Shown piece by piece: positions 1 through 6,754 of a stretch of DNA of 8,670 nt (its first letter is position 1; each line of letters begins with the position of its first letter). This DNA is from an uncultured Gemella sp. Lineage in GTDB: Bacteria; Bacillota; Bacilli; Staphylococcales; Gemellaceae. The notes below the pieces were generated by a model. That model saw only the letters and a list, made by a program, of their open reading frames with translations. It had not been told where the DNA came from and ran no database searches. The position numbers and the translations under genes are program-made. The stretch covers positions 1 to 8,670 of the forward strand of contig CAMYEU010000062.1 of NCBI GenBank assembly GCA_947254465.1, read 5' to 3'.

Positions 1-49
1 ACGAGATCCTGAGATGTCTCGTGGGCTCGGAGATGTGTATAAGAGACAG
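1..49. other. Nextera adapter with i7 index (not genomic)
   Basis: Bases 31-49 are the 19-base Tn5 mosaic end AGATGTGTATAAGAGACAG. They are preceded by GTCTCGTGGGCTCGG (16-30), an 8-base index CCTGAGAT (8-15) and ACGAGAT (1-7), the end of the P7 primer. This is the exact order of an Illumina Nextera read-2/i7 adapter. The index read as ATCTCAGG matches the Nextera XT N715 index as I remember it. Genomic sequence starts at base 50. Translating across the junction creates the false peptide MGSEMCIRDR in front of the TruA fragment. Confidence 0.98.
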
Positions 50-353
50 GGTTAGAACAATATATAGTTTAACTATGGAAAAAGATTCGGTTAACCCTAA
101 TATTGTAAACTTTGAAATTACTGGGAATGGTTTCTTGTACAATATGGTTAGAATAATTATAGGAACTATACAAAATGTGGCGGCTGGTAAATATGAGGCG
201 GAGTATGTAAAAGAGATATTAGATAAAAAAGAACGTCAATTTGCAGGGCCTAAAGCTGATGCAGCAGGATTGTATCTTAAAGAAGTAGTTTATGACGATG
301 ATAAAATAAATAAATTTATAAATAATAGTTTAAAAGCTTACTGTAATAAATAA
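50..353 (+). CDS. truA: tRNA pseudouridine(38-40) synthase TruA, C-terminal fragment
   Basis: This is the last 100 codons of a TruA-family enzyme, which converts uridines 38-40 of the tRNA anticodon arm to pseudouridine in the cytoplasm. The identification rests on the family's C-terminal signature GNGFLYNMVRIIIGT (about 22-36 residues into the fragment), then AAGKYEAEYVKEIL and the AGPKADAAGLYLKEV block that closes the domain. A family member is normally about 245-260 residues, so the N-terminal half with the catalytic aspartate is missing. The loss is caused by the adapter junction at base 50 and not by a mutation, and the first full genomic codon is GTT at 51. The reading frame runs through into the adapter, so the apparent start at 21 must be ignored. 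The C-terminal tail after LKEVVYDDD is lysine- and asparagine-rich and ends at TAA 351-353. The family call is secure from the motif block. Confidence 0.93.
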
Positions 354-354
354 T

Positions 355-408
355 GGGAGTGACTCAAAAATCGTGATTCGAAGAAATCGATTTTGTCGAG
401 TCACCCCC
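355..408 (+). terminator. Hairpin directly after truA (possible terminator or element end)
   Basis: The arm 355-365 (GGGAGTGACTC) pairs with 398-408 (GAGTCACCCCC) over 11 positions with one A-C mismatch. After a small 1x3 internal loop, AAAATCG (367-373) pairs with CGATTTT (388-394), leaving a 14-base loop. The hairpin starts two bases after the truA stop codon, where a terminator would be expected. However, the bases after it (GCAAAGTTTATT) contain no run of T, so classical intrinsic termination is doubtful. It may instead be the first unit of the structured array that follows. Confidence 0.5.
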
Positions 409-474
409 GCAAAGTTTATTAGATATCTAAAAAGCTTTTATAAAGCCGCATTTAGATATCAATAAACCACTGCG
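408..474. repeat. Long nested inverted repeat in truA-ecfA1 intergenic region
   Basis: TTTATT-A-GATATCTAAA (415-431) is the reverse complement of TTTAGATATCAATAAA (451-466) except for one extra A at 421, giving a 16-bp stem with one bulge. Outside it CGCA (408-411) can pair with TGCG (471-474) across an internal loop, and inside it GCTTT (434-438) pairs with AAAGC (442-446) around a 3-base loop. The whole forms one tall, nearly symmetric hairpin. GATATC is itself palindromic. It has no T-run after it and no recognisable reading frame. Confidence 0.75.
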
Positions 475-607
475 TCTATGAGTTCTCATATGAACTTTGT
501 CAAATTTTAGGACTTTTGGGTCAACCCCGAGAGAAACCAAAGCGAAAGTTCTCTTTAAGAAAAATGAAAATGATATAAATATATTTAAATAGCTATCCGT
601 ATTTGGT

Positions 608-636
608 TTGAGAAAAATCGGGATATTTGATATAAT
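608..636 (+). promoter_or_regulatory. Sigma-A promoter with extended -10 for the ecfA1 operon
   Basis: A -35-like TTGAGA (608-613) is followed by exactly 17 bases and a consensus TATAAT (631-636). TG at 628-629 adds the extended -10 pattern TGnTATAAT. The transcript should start near 643, giving a leader of about 25-30 bases before the ATG at 670. That is too short for a riboswitch. This is the only strong promoter I see ahead of the seven-gene block. Confidence 0.82.
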
Positions 637-669
637 ATAAAGATATTCTATAGAAAATTAGGTAATAAA

Positions 670-1491
670 ATGATAAAATTTGAAGATGTTTTTTTTCAAT
701 ATTCTAGTTCTAAAAAGACTGCATTATCAAATATAAATTTAGAAATAAAAGAAGGGCGTTGGCTTAGTGTTTTAGGAAAAAACGGAAGCGGAAAGTCAAC
801 GCTTATGAAGTTGATTTATGGGCAGAATTTAGCAACTTCTGGGAAAGTAACTTTTAATAATAAAGAATACAATAAAGAACTTTATGATGATATAAAAAAT
901 AAGATAGCAATTGTTTTTCAAAATCCTGATAATCAGTTCGTAGGGTCTACTGTAGAAGAAGATATAGCATTTGGACTTGAGAATAGAAATGTTCCTCAAG
1001 AAAAGATGGATGAGATAATAGATAGAGTATTAGAAATTGTTGATATGACGGACTATAGGAAATATGAGCCTTCATCATTATCAGGTGGGCAAAAACAAAG
1101 GGTGGCAATAGCATCTTCGCTAGCTTTAGATCCCAAGATTTTAATATTGGATGAGGCTACGAGTATGTTAGATCCTAAAGCTAAGAAGTCTATTTTAGAA
1201 TATATAAAAAAAATAAATAAAGAAAAAGGAATAACTATAATTTCTATCACTCACGATGCAGAAGAGAGTGTTTATTCAGATGATATTGTCATATTAGAAA
1301 GCGGAGAAATAGTTTATCAAGGAAATTATGCAACGCTATATGCTGATACTGAGATTTTAGAAAAATATAGCTTAGAGGTTCCTTTTGTAGAAAGAATAAA
1401 AAAAGATTTAAACAATTACCTGAATCAAGAAATATTTGAAATAGAAGAAGATGAGGGGAGTGTAGTAAGAAAAATATGCAAATTAGTTTAA
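670..1491 (+). CDS. ecfA1: Energy-coupling factor transporter ATPase EcfA1
   Basis: This is one of the two nucleotide-binding subunits of the ECF transporter, which hydrolyses ATP on the inner face of the membrane to drive vitamin or metal uptake through exchangeable S-components. All ABC ATPase motifs are intact: Walker A GKNGSGKST (36-44), Q-loop Q84 in VFQNPDNQFVG, signature LSGGQKQR (137-144), Walker B ILILDE with catalytic E162, D-loop SMLD (165-168) and switch H195. The QNPDNQFVG segment and the first position of the gene in ecfA1-ecfA2-ecfT order fit EcfA1. The length of 273 residues is normal. A weak ribosome binding site (TTAGGTAA) lies about 8 bases before the ATG. The gene follows the extended -10 promoter and overlaps ecfA2 by 16 bases. 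Confidence 0.95.
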   Translation: MIKFEDVFFQYSSSKKTALSNINLEIKEGRWLSVLGKNGSGKSTLMKLIYGQNLATSGKVTFNNKEYNKELYDDIKNKIAIVFQNPDNQFVGSTVEEDIAFGLENRNVPQEKMDEIIDRVLEIVDMTDYRKYEPSSLSGGQKQRVAIASSLALDPKILILDEATSMLDPKAKKSILEYIKKINKEKGITIISITHDAEESVYSDDIVILESGEIVYQGNYATLYADTEILEKYSLEVPFVERIKKDLNNYLNQEIFEIEEDEGSVVRKICKLV

Positions 1492-2363
1492 AAAATGTAA
1501 GCTATACTTATAATTATAAGACCCCGTATGCTAGAGAAGTCTTAAAAGATATAAACTTGAAGATAGATGAAGGAAGTTATACAGTAATAATAGGTAAGAC
1601 GGGTAGCGGAAAATCTACTCTTATAGAGCATATTAACGGCTTATTATTGCCCACAAAAGGAGAAGTAGCAGTAGATAATATATTGATTACTAATCCACAG
1701 AGTAAAAAAGAAAGAAGAGAGTTGGCTAAGACACTGAAAATATTAAGACAGGATGTTGCGGTGTTATTCCAGTTTTCTGAACAGCAATTATTTGAAACAA
1801 GCGTACTAAAGGATATTATCTTTGCGCCTTTAAATTATGGAGTAGCAGAAGAGAAAGCTATCTCGAAAGCAAAGGAATTAATAAAATTAGTAGGACTTGA
1901 CGAGAGTTACTTGGATAAATCACCTTTTGAATTGTCAGGAGGAGAGATGAGGAAGGTTGCCTTATGTGGTGTGCTTGCCTTAGAACCTAAAGTGCTAATA
2001 TTAGATGAACCGACAGTAGCTCTAGATTATCAGAGTCGTGAGGAAATCATGGCTATGGTGAAAAGACTTAAAGAAGAGTTCGATATGACGATAGTGCTCG
2101 TAACTCATAATATGGATTATGTATTGGAATATGCGGATAAAGTTTTTGTCCTAAAAAATGGAGAAATTAGTTTTGAAGGAAAAGTAGAGGACCTTTTCTT
2201 GAATGAACAAATCCTTATGGACAACTCATTAGAATTACCAGAAGTATTGAAATTTTACAAAAAATTAGAAGAGAGTAATATAGTTTTAGATGCTTTTCCT
2301 AGAAAATATGAAGAATTAATTAATGCTTTAAAAAATAAGATAGGAAGTAGTAGAAATGAATAA
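1476..2363 (+). CDS. ecfA2: Energy-coupling factor transporter ATPase EcfA2
   Basis: This is the second ATPase of the ECF module, expected to pair with EcfA1 as a heterodimer under the EcfT scaffold. Visible motifs are Walker A GKTGSGKST (40-48), Q-loop Q99 in LFQFSEQQLF, signature LSGGEMRK (153-160), Walker B VLILDE with E178, D-loop VALD (181-184) and H211. The FQFSEQQLFE stretch and the SGGxMRKVA form of the signature are typical of EcfA2, while EcfA1 carries SGGQKQR. The length of 295 residues is normal. The start at 1476 lies inside ecfA1, with a GAGGGGAG purine block about 15 bases upstream, so translation is probably coupled to ecfA1. The 3' end overlaps ecfT by 8 bases. No key residue is missing. 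Confidence 0.95.
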   Translation: MQISLKNVSYTYNYKTPYAREVLKDINLKIDEGSYTVIIGKTGSGKSTLIEHINGLLLPTKGEVAVDNILITNPQSKKERRELAKTLKILRQDVAVLFQFSEQQLFETSVLKDIIFAPLNYGVAEEKAISKAKELIKLVGLDESYLDKSPFELSGGEMRKVALCGVLALEPKVLILDEPTVALDYQSREEIMAMVKRLKEEFDMTIVLVTHNMDYVLEYADKVFVLKNGEISFEGKVEDLFLNEQILMDNSLELPEVLKFYKKLEESNIVLDAFPRKYEELINALKNKIGSSRNE

Positions 2364-3144
2364 TTCGTTAATAAGTAAGTATATTCCATTAAATACTATT
2401 ATTCATAATCTTGATCCGAGAACTAAAATATTTTTTGTAATTTGGTACTTAGTAGATGTCTTTATTGCATATAATATAATAGAATTTTCTATCTTATTTT
2501 TAATGTTGATTTCGGTAGTTATACTATCTAAAACGAGTCCGGCATTTTTAATTAATAGCGTAAAAGCTATTAGTATACTAATTTTATTTACTTCATTGAT
2601 TCACCTTGTTTTTAATAAAAAAGGTGATGTGTTGTACGAAGTATTAGGTTGGAAGATTTATAGTGGTGCACTTTTAGGAATTGCATTGATTACAGTTAGG
2701 TTTATTTTAGTTGTTGCGATAATGGTTGTCTTTATGGCTACTACTTCGCCAACAGAAATAACAAGTGCAATAGAGAAGAGTCTTGGTTTCTTGCAAAAAG
2801 TAGGGGTGCCAATCTCGACTTTTGCGCTAGTATTATCTATTTCACTTAGATTTATTCCGACTATATTAGAAGAAACTAATAGAATAATAAATGCACAGGT
2901 GTCACGTGGTTCAGACTTTAATGAAGGAAGCTTAGCGCAGAAAGTAAGGAAGTTTATTCCTATACTGATACCGTTATTTATAGCTACTTTAAAAAGAGCT
3001 GATGAGCTTGCTACTGCAATGGAAGTAAGAGGATATTCTACTACTGGGGTAAGAAGTAAGTATAAAGTATTAAAGTATAATAAACTAGATTATTTAAGTT
3101 ATATATTAATAATAGTTATTACAATATTTATAATGTTAGTGTAG
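2356..3144 (+). CDS. ecfT: Energy-coupling factor transporter transmembrane protein EcfT
   Basis: This is the membrane scaffold that links the EcfA1/EcfA2 ATPases to substrate-binding S-components. The 262-residue protein opens with a short polar segment (IHNLDPRTKIFF, typical of the family) and has several hydrophobic spans, including a last one at about 244-262. The two cytoplasmic coupling helices carry the family's Arg-Gly motifs: AQVSRG (180-185) and AMEVRGY (221-227). The ribosome binding site AGGAAG (2342-2347) is 8 bases before the ATG, inside the end of ecfA2. The first motif has serine where alanine is common, which is probably neutral. No S-component gene lies nearby, so this is a shared group II module. 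The next gene starts 25 bases downstream. Confidence 0.94.
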   Translation: MNNSLISKYIPLNTIIHNLDPRTKIFFVIWYLVDVFIAYNIIEFSILFLMLISVVILSKTSPAFLINSVKAISILILFTSLIHLVFNKKGDVLYEVLGWKIYSGALLGIALITVRFILVVAIMVVFMATTSPTEITSAIEKSLGFLQKVGVPISTFALVLSISLRFIPTILEETNRIINAQVSRGSDFNEGSLAQKVRKFIPILIPLFIATLKRADELATAMEVRGYSTTGVRSKYKVLKYNKLDYLSYILIIVITIFIMLV

Positions 3145-3169
3145 TATGAAATTTTAGAAAGGAGATAGG

Positions 3170-4201
3170 ATGGAAACTGAAATAATTAATATTTCGAAAA
3201 GTGAAAGTAAAGAAGAAATATACAGTAAGTTAACTGAGTATTATAAAAAAGGGAAGCTTGTAGCTATTCCAACAGAAACTGTTTATGGCTTAAGTGCTAA
3301 CGCTATGGATGATGAAGCGGTGAGTAAGATATATGAGGCGAAAGGTCGTCCGAGTGATAATCCGCTAATTGTTCATTTTTATGAAATGAGTCAGCTAGAT
3401 AATATCGTTGATTATAGTGATGAAAATGTTAAGAAACTTATAGATAAGTTCTGGCCAGGTCCGATGACTTTAATTTTAAATGTTAAAGAAAATAACGGTA
3501 TTTCTAAAAAGGTTACTGCGGGTTTAAATACGTTAGCTGTGAGAATGCCGTCTAATATTACTGCTCGAGAATTATTAAAAGAAACTAAAGTTCTATTAGC
3601 AGCACCAAGTGCTAATACAAGTGGAAAGCCATCTCCGACAAAATTTGAACATGTGTATCATGATTTGAATGGGAAAATAGATGTAATAATCGAAGATGAA
3701 CAATCGGATATTGGTTTAGAAAGTACAGTTATCGATTGTACAAGATATCCACTTGTTATTGCTCGTCCCGGAGATATTACTAAAGAAGATATTGAGTCTG
3801 TATTAGGAGAAGGTAGTGTGAAGTATAATGACGAAATACTTACACAAAATGCAACGCCTATATCACCAGGAATGAAATATAGACACTATTCTCCTGAAGC
3901 GGAATTAGTATTGTTTAATGATTCATTTGAAAATTTAATAAATATTTTAAAAGATAAAAATCAAAAAACAGGTTTTATTACATACAAAGAAATGGAATCT
4001 AGAGTTAATGATTTAAATGTTTCTATAAAATATTTAGCAGATAATGAGAAAAGTGTTGAACAATCTAATAAAAATTTATATAATATTCTAAGGGAGTTTG
4101 ATGAAGAAAAGGTAGAGGAGATTTTTATACTACCAATCGAAGAAACGAAAGAGAATAAAGCTTTGTTGAATAGACTTAATAAAGCTATAAGTAAAAAATA
4201 A
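3170..4201 (+). CDS. ywlC: Threonylcarbamoyl-AMP synthase TsaC/Sua5 (YwlC type)
   Basis: The protein makes L-threonylcarbamoyl-adenylate from threonine, bicarbonate and ATP, the first step of the t6A37 modification of ANN-decoding tRNAs. The N-terminal YrdC domain (about 15-205) shows PTETVYGL (34-41), KGRPSDNPLIVH (58-69), FWPGPMT (94-100), VRMPSN (124-129), APSANTSGKPSPT (145-157), GLESTVIDCT (182-191) and RPGDIT (199-204). The linker SPGMKYRHYSP (232-242) and a C-terminal Sua5 domain follow. The length of 343 residues therefore marks the long Sua5/YwlC form and not the short TsaC. A strong site AAAGGAG (3158-3164) sits 5 bases before the ATG. The gene lies 25 bases after ecfT and 15 before the glycosyltransferase gene, without a visible terminator, so it is probably co-transcribed. 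The partners TsaB, TsaD and TsaE are not in the window. Confidence 0.95.
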   Translation: METEIINISKSESKEEIYSKLTEYYKKGKLVAIPTETVYGLSANAMDDEAVSKIYEAKGRPSDNPLIVHFYEMSQLDNIVDYSDENVKKLIDKFWPGPMTLILNVKENNGISKKVTAGLNTLAVRMPSNITARELLKETKVLLAAPSANTSGKPSPTKFEHVYHDLNGKIDVIIEDEQSDIGLESTVIDCTRYPLVIARPGDITKEDIESVLGEGSVKYNDEILTQNATPISPGMKYRHYSPEAELVLFNDSFENLINILKDKNQKTGFITYKEMESRVNDLNVSIKYLADNEKSVEQSNKNLYNILREFDEEKVEEIFILPIEETKENKALLNRLNKAISKK

Positions 4202-4216
4202 AATAGGAGATTTGTA

Positions 4217-5179
4217 ATGAAAAAGTTATATGTAGTTATACCTTGTTACAATGAAGAAGAGGTATTAAACGAGACTGCAAAAAGATTAGAAGTTAAAATG
4301 AATTCTATGATAGAAGAAGATTTAATTTCTAAAGATAGCCGTGTTGTCTTAGTGAACGATGGTTCAAAAGATAGAACATGGGAAATGATAGAAGAACTTC
4401 ATGAAAAAAATCCATTATTCAGTGGTATTAACTTAAGTAGAAATAGAGGACACCAAAATGCACTTTTAGCAGGACTTATGACAGTTAAAGATCACTGTGA
4501 TGTAAGTATTTCTATGGATGCTGATTTACAAGATGATATTAACGCTATGGATGAAATGATGAAGAAATATCTAGCTGGTGCTGATGTTGTTTACGGTGTT
4601 CGTTCTGCAAGAACTACGGATACATTCTTTAAACGTTTCACAGCTGAAGCTTTCTATAAAGTAATGGAAAAACTAGGTGCTAATACGGTATTTAACCATG
4701 CTGATTACCGTTTAATGAGTAAACGCGCATTAGAAGGATTAGCTCAGTTTAAAGAAGTGAACTTATTCTTACGTGGTATTGTTCCTATGATAGGATATCC
4801 AAGTGATATCGTTACATATGAACGTGCAGAAAGATTCGCTGGAGAAAGTAAATATCCATTATCTAAGATGTTAGCATTCGCTTTTGAAGGTATTACATCT
4901 TTATCTGTAAAACTAATTAGATTTATTACTATAGGTGGAGCATTAATGATATTTATTGCTGCAATAGTATTTTTCTACACATTGTATAGTTATTTTGCAG
5001 GATTTGCAAGACCAGGATGGTCAAGTTTAATGATATCAATGTGGTTTATAGGTGGAATGATTATGATTTCACTAGGTATTGTGGGTGAATACGTAGGTAA
5101 AATCTACTTAGAAACAAAAGGACGCCCAAGATTTATTGTTGAAAAATTCTTAAACGAAGAGAAAAACGAAAAGGAATAA
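4217..5179 (+). CDS. GT2 family polyprenyl-phosphate glycosyltransferase (GtrB/CsbB/DPM1-like)
   Basis: This is a membrane-anchored inverting glycosyltransferase, expected to move a sugar from a nucleotide sugar to undecaprenyl phosphate on the cytoplasmic face. The GT2 fold is shown by the N-terminal VVIPCYNEEE (6-15), VNDGSKDRT (46-54), SRNRGHQNALLAG (74-86) and the metal-binding DADLQD (101-106). Downstream are the DYRLMS segment and a basic stretch before two membrane spans (about 236-258 and 267-289). The protein ends with GEYVGKIYLETKGRPRF, the usual tail of this subfamily. The length of 320 residues is normal. The ribosome binding site AGGAGA (4205-4210) precedes the ATG by 6 bases. 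The sugar cannot be read from sequence: glucose, GlcNAc, galactose and mannose are all possible. About half of its arginines use CGT or CGC, while the neighbours use AGA almost only. The membrane GT-like gene starts 6 bases after the stop and is its likely partner. Confidence 0.9.
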   Translation: MKKLYVVIPCYNEEEVLNETAKRLEVKMNSMIEEDLISKDSRVVLVNDGSKDRTWEMIEELHEKNPLFSGINLSRNRGHQNALLAGLMTVKDHCDVSISMDADLQDDINAMDEMMKKYLAGADVVYGVRSARTTDTFFKRFTAEAFYKVMEKLGANTVFNHADYRLMSKRALEGLAQFKEVNLFLRGIVPMIGYPSDIVTYERAERFAGESKYPLSKMLAFAFEGITSLSVKLIRFITIGGALMIFIAAIVFFYTLYSYFAGFARPGWSSLMISMWFIGGMIMISLGIVGEYVGKIYLETKGRPRFIVEKFLNEEKNEKE

Positions 5180-5185
5180 TTGACA

Positions 5186-6754
5186 ATGAATAAGGAAATA
5201 TTAAATAAATTTTCTAACTTTTTAGTAAAAGTTATAGCTGTGATTTTCGTAGTACTTATGGGGATAAACTCTTTATTAGTATTAACAAAAACAGCGGTAT
5301 TTCCGAAAGATTATCAAGAAACTTTATATTATGAAAATGTTAGTGCTATACTAAATATTATGTTCCTTATAATATTTAGTATAGTTATCTTAATATTAGC
5401 AAGATATTTGAAGAAAATAATAAGTGTTCAAAGATTAGTTTTAATAGTAATGATTTATGCATTTATTATTAGTATCTTGTTTGCAATATTGAGAAGAGAC
5501 TATGTTCAGTTTGATCCATTTAACGTAATAGATCAAGCTAATAATTTCATAAGAGAAAACTACAGTGGTCTTGATAAAGGAAATAACTATTTATACATAT
5601 ATTCACATCAAATTACAACAGTATTTTTATTCCAAATTATACTGTCATTATTTGGTAGAGCAACGTTTATTTTATATATAATGCAAAGTTTTTCAATAAG
5701 TTATATTATCTTTATGTTATATAAAATATCTAATATAATGTTTGATGATGAAGATACAAATTATCTAGTTGTAATTCTTAGTGGTCTATGTTTTCCATTA
5801 ATATTTTATGTTGCATTTGTTTACGGATTATTACCAGGTATGTTTTTAACATTACTGGCTTACTATTATTTTATAAAGTATATTAAACATAAAAAATGGT
5901 ATATGTTGGTAATAAGTGCTATTAGTATTAATGTTGCGATACTATTTATAGGTAATAACTTAATACATATGTTAGCTATATTCTCGGCGGCAGTTATTTA
6001 TCTTATTAGAGTAAGGGATAAAAAAGTCATTGCGTTTATAGTAAGCTGCCTATTTTTAATGAGTGCTTCTAAGAGTTTAATTTATAATTATTATGAAGTG
6101 AAGAGTCAAAAGACAATTGCTGACGGTGTACCCAAAATTACATGGATAGCGATGGGAATGCAAGAAGGTGATCGTGAAGCTGGTTGGTGGAATAGATTTA
6201 ACTATGATATTATGCCAGAAGAAGATTATGATACAAAACGCATAACTGAAATCTCTAAGGATTCTATAAAACAAAGAGCAGAGGTATTTAAGAAAAATCC
6301 TAGGTATGCTGTAGATTTTTATCAAAGAAAATATGAAAATCAGTTTATAGAACCAACATTCCAGAGTTTATTAGTGACTGCACCTCAAAGGAATTTCGAT
6401 AATGAAACTAAGTTAGAAAAAGTGAAAGACTTTTTTGTAAAACAAATTTACTTTGATGAAACTCATCACGTACTTACTTTTATTATGAAGGTATTTCAAG
6501 TGTTTGTATATATATTTTCTGTAGTATTTGCAGTAAATGTTTATAAGAAGAAAAAAGAAATACTAACGATAATTCCAGTCGCTTTTATCGGTGGAACGTT
6601 ATTCCATATGATTTGGGAAGCGAAAAGTAGATATGTATTTCCGTACTTTGTATTTTTAATTCCACTTGCAGCATATGGGCTAGTAATTGTAAGAAATAAA
6701 ATAACTGAATATAGAAAAAATAAAGAGGAAAAAAATGAAAAAGGTAATATATAA
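5186..6754 (+). CDS. Multi-spanning membrane protein, probable GT-C lipid-sugar-dependent glycosyltransferase
   Basis: This is a 522-residue polytopic protein with about ten or more hydrophobic spans: early ones at about 13-34, 51-73 and 81-102, a series through the middle, and two near the C-terminus. After the third span comes a probable extracellular loop (about 103-140) with D105 and D110 in RRDYVQFDPFNV, then YLYIYSHQITTVFLFQIILSLFG. This is the layout of bacterial GT-C/PMT-like enzymes, where an acidic residue in the first outer loop is catalytic and a Y-P/S-H-Q segment follows. A large polar domain (about 295-420) contains ITWIAMGMQ and GWWNRFNYD and lies before the last spans. I prefer ATG 5186 (AAGGA at 5171-5175, 10 bases upstream) to TTG 5180, which leaves only 4 bases. 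The gene follows the GT2 gene closely and overlaps the LRR gene by 20 bases. It probably transfers the sugar from the GT2 product to an outside acceptor. The acceptor is unknown, and a lipid-sugar flippase role is an alternative. Confidence 0.7.
   Translation: MNKEILNKFSNFLVKVIAVIFVVLMGINSLLVLTKTAVFPKDYQETLYYENVSAILNIMFLIIFSIVILILARYLKKIISVQRLVLIVMIYAFIISILFAILRRDYVQFDPFNVIDQANNFIRENYSGLDKGNNYLYIYSHQITTVFLFQIILSLFGRATFILYIMQSFSISYIIFMLYKISNIMFDDEDTNYLVVILSGLCFPLIFYVAFVYGLLPGMFLTLLAYYYFIKYIKHKKWYMLVISAISINVAILFIGNNLIHMLAIFSAAVIYLIRVRDKKVIAFIVSCLFLMSASKSLIYNYYEVKSQKTIADGVPKITWIAMGMQEGDREAGWWNRFNYDIMPEEDYDTKRITEISKDSIKQRAEVFKKNPRYAVDFYQRKYENQFIEPTFQSLLVTAPQRNFDNETKLEKVKDFFVKQIYFDETHHVLTFIMKVFQVFVYIFSVVFAVNVYKKKKEILTIIPVAFIGGTLFHMIWEAKSRYVFPYFVFLIPLAAYGLVIVRNKITEYRKNKEEKNEKGNI

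Larger units (their letters stand above)
355..556. other. Structured gene-free array of hairpins between truA and ecfA1
   Basis: This stretch of about 200 bases has no plausible gene but carries at least four successive inverted repeats. They are the GTGACTC/GAGTCAC hairpin (355-408), the long nested repeat (408-474), AGTTC/GAACT (481-485 with 492-496), and AGAGAA/TTCTCT (530-535 with 549-554). Several arms sit close to runs of C or G (355-357, 404-408, 518-520, 525-528), which is unusual in such AT-rich DNA. After about 557 the sequence turns AT-rich and leads into the ecfA1 promoter. The layout resembles dispersed intergenic repeat elements of other Bacilli, but I cannot identify a named family. 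It could be a non-autonomous repeat, a small RNA or a processing region. Confidence 0.6.

Noticed and set aside
21..50. Possible N-terminal extension or alternative GTG start of the TruA fragment
   Set aside because: These bases are Nextera adapter; the peptide is a known artefact of translating the mosaic end.
594..625. TATCC/GGATA inverted repeat bracketing the -35 of the ecfA1 promoter as an operator
   Set aside because: There are only five base pairs with a 22-base gap; this is expected by chance in such sequence.
355..669. Vitamin riboswitch controlling the ecf genes
   Set aside because: The mapped promoter lies downstream of the hairpins, and no known riboswitch core (TPP, FMN, cobalamin, folate) was recognised.
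1053..1250. Minus-strand open frame inside ecfA1
   Set aside because: It lies opposite conserved ABC ATPase motifs and has no ribosome binding site or recognisable domain.
5180..5185. TTG start at 5180 for the GT-C-like protein
   Set aside because: ATG 5186 has better spacing (10 bases) from AAGGA 5171-5175, whereas TTG leaves 4 bases.
6077..6325. Minus-strand open frame inside the GT-C-like gene
   Set aside because: It lies opposite a well-supported long gene, in AT-rich sequence where such frames arise by chance.
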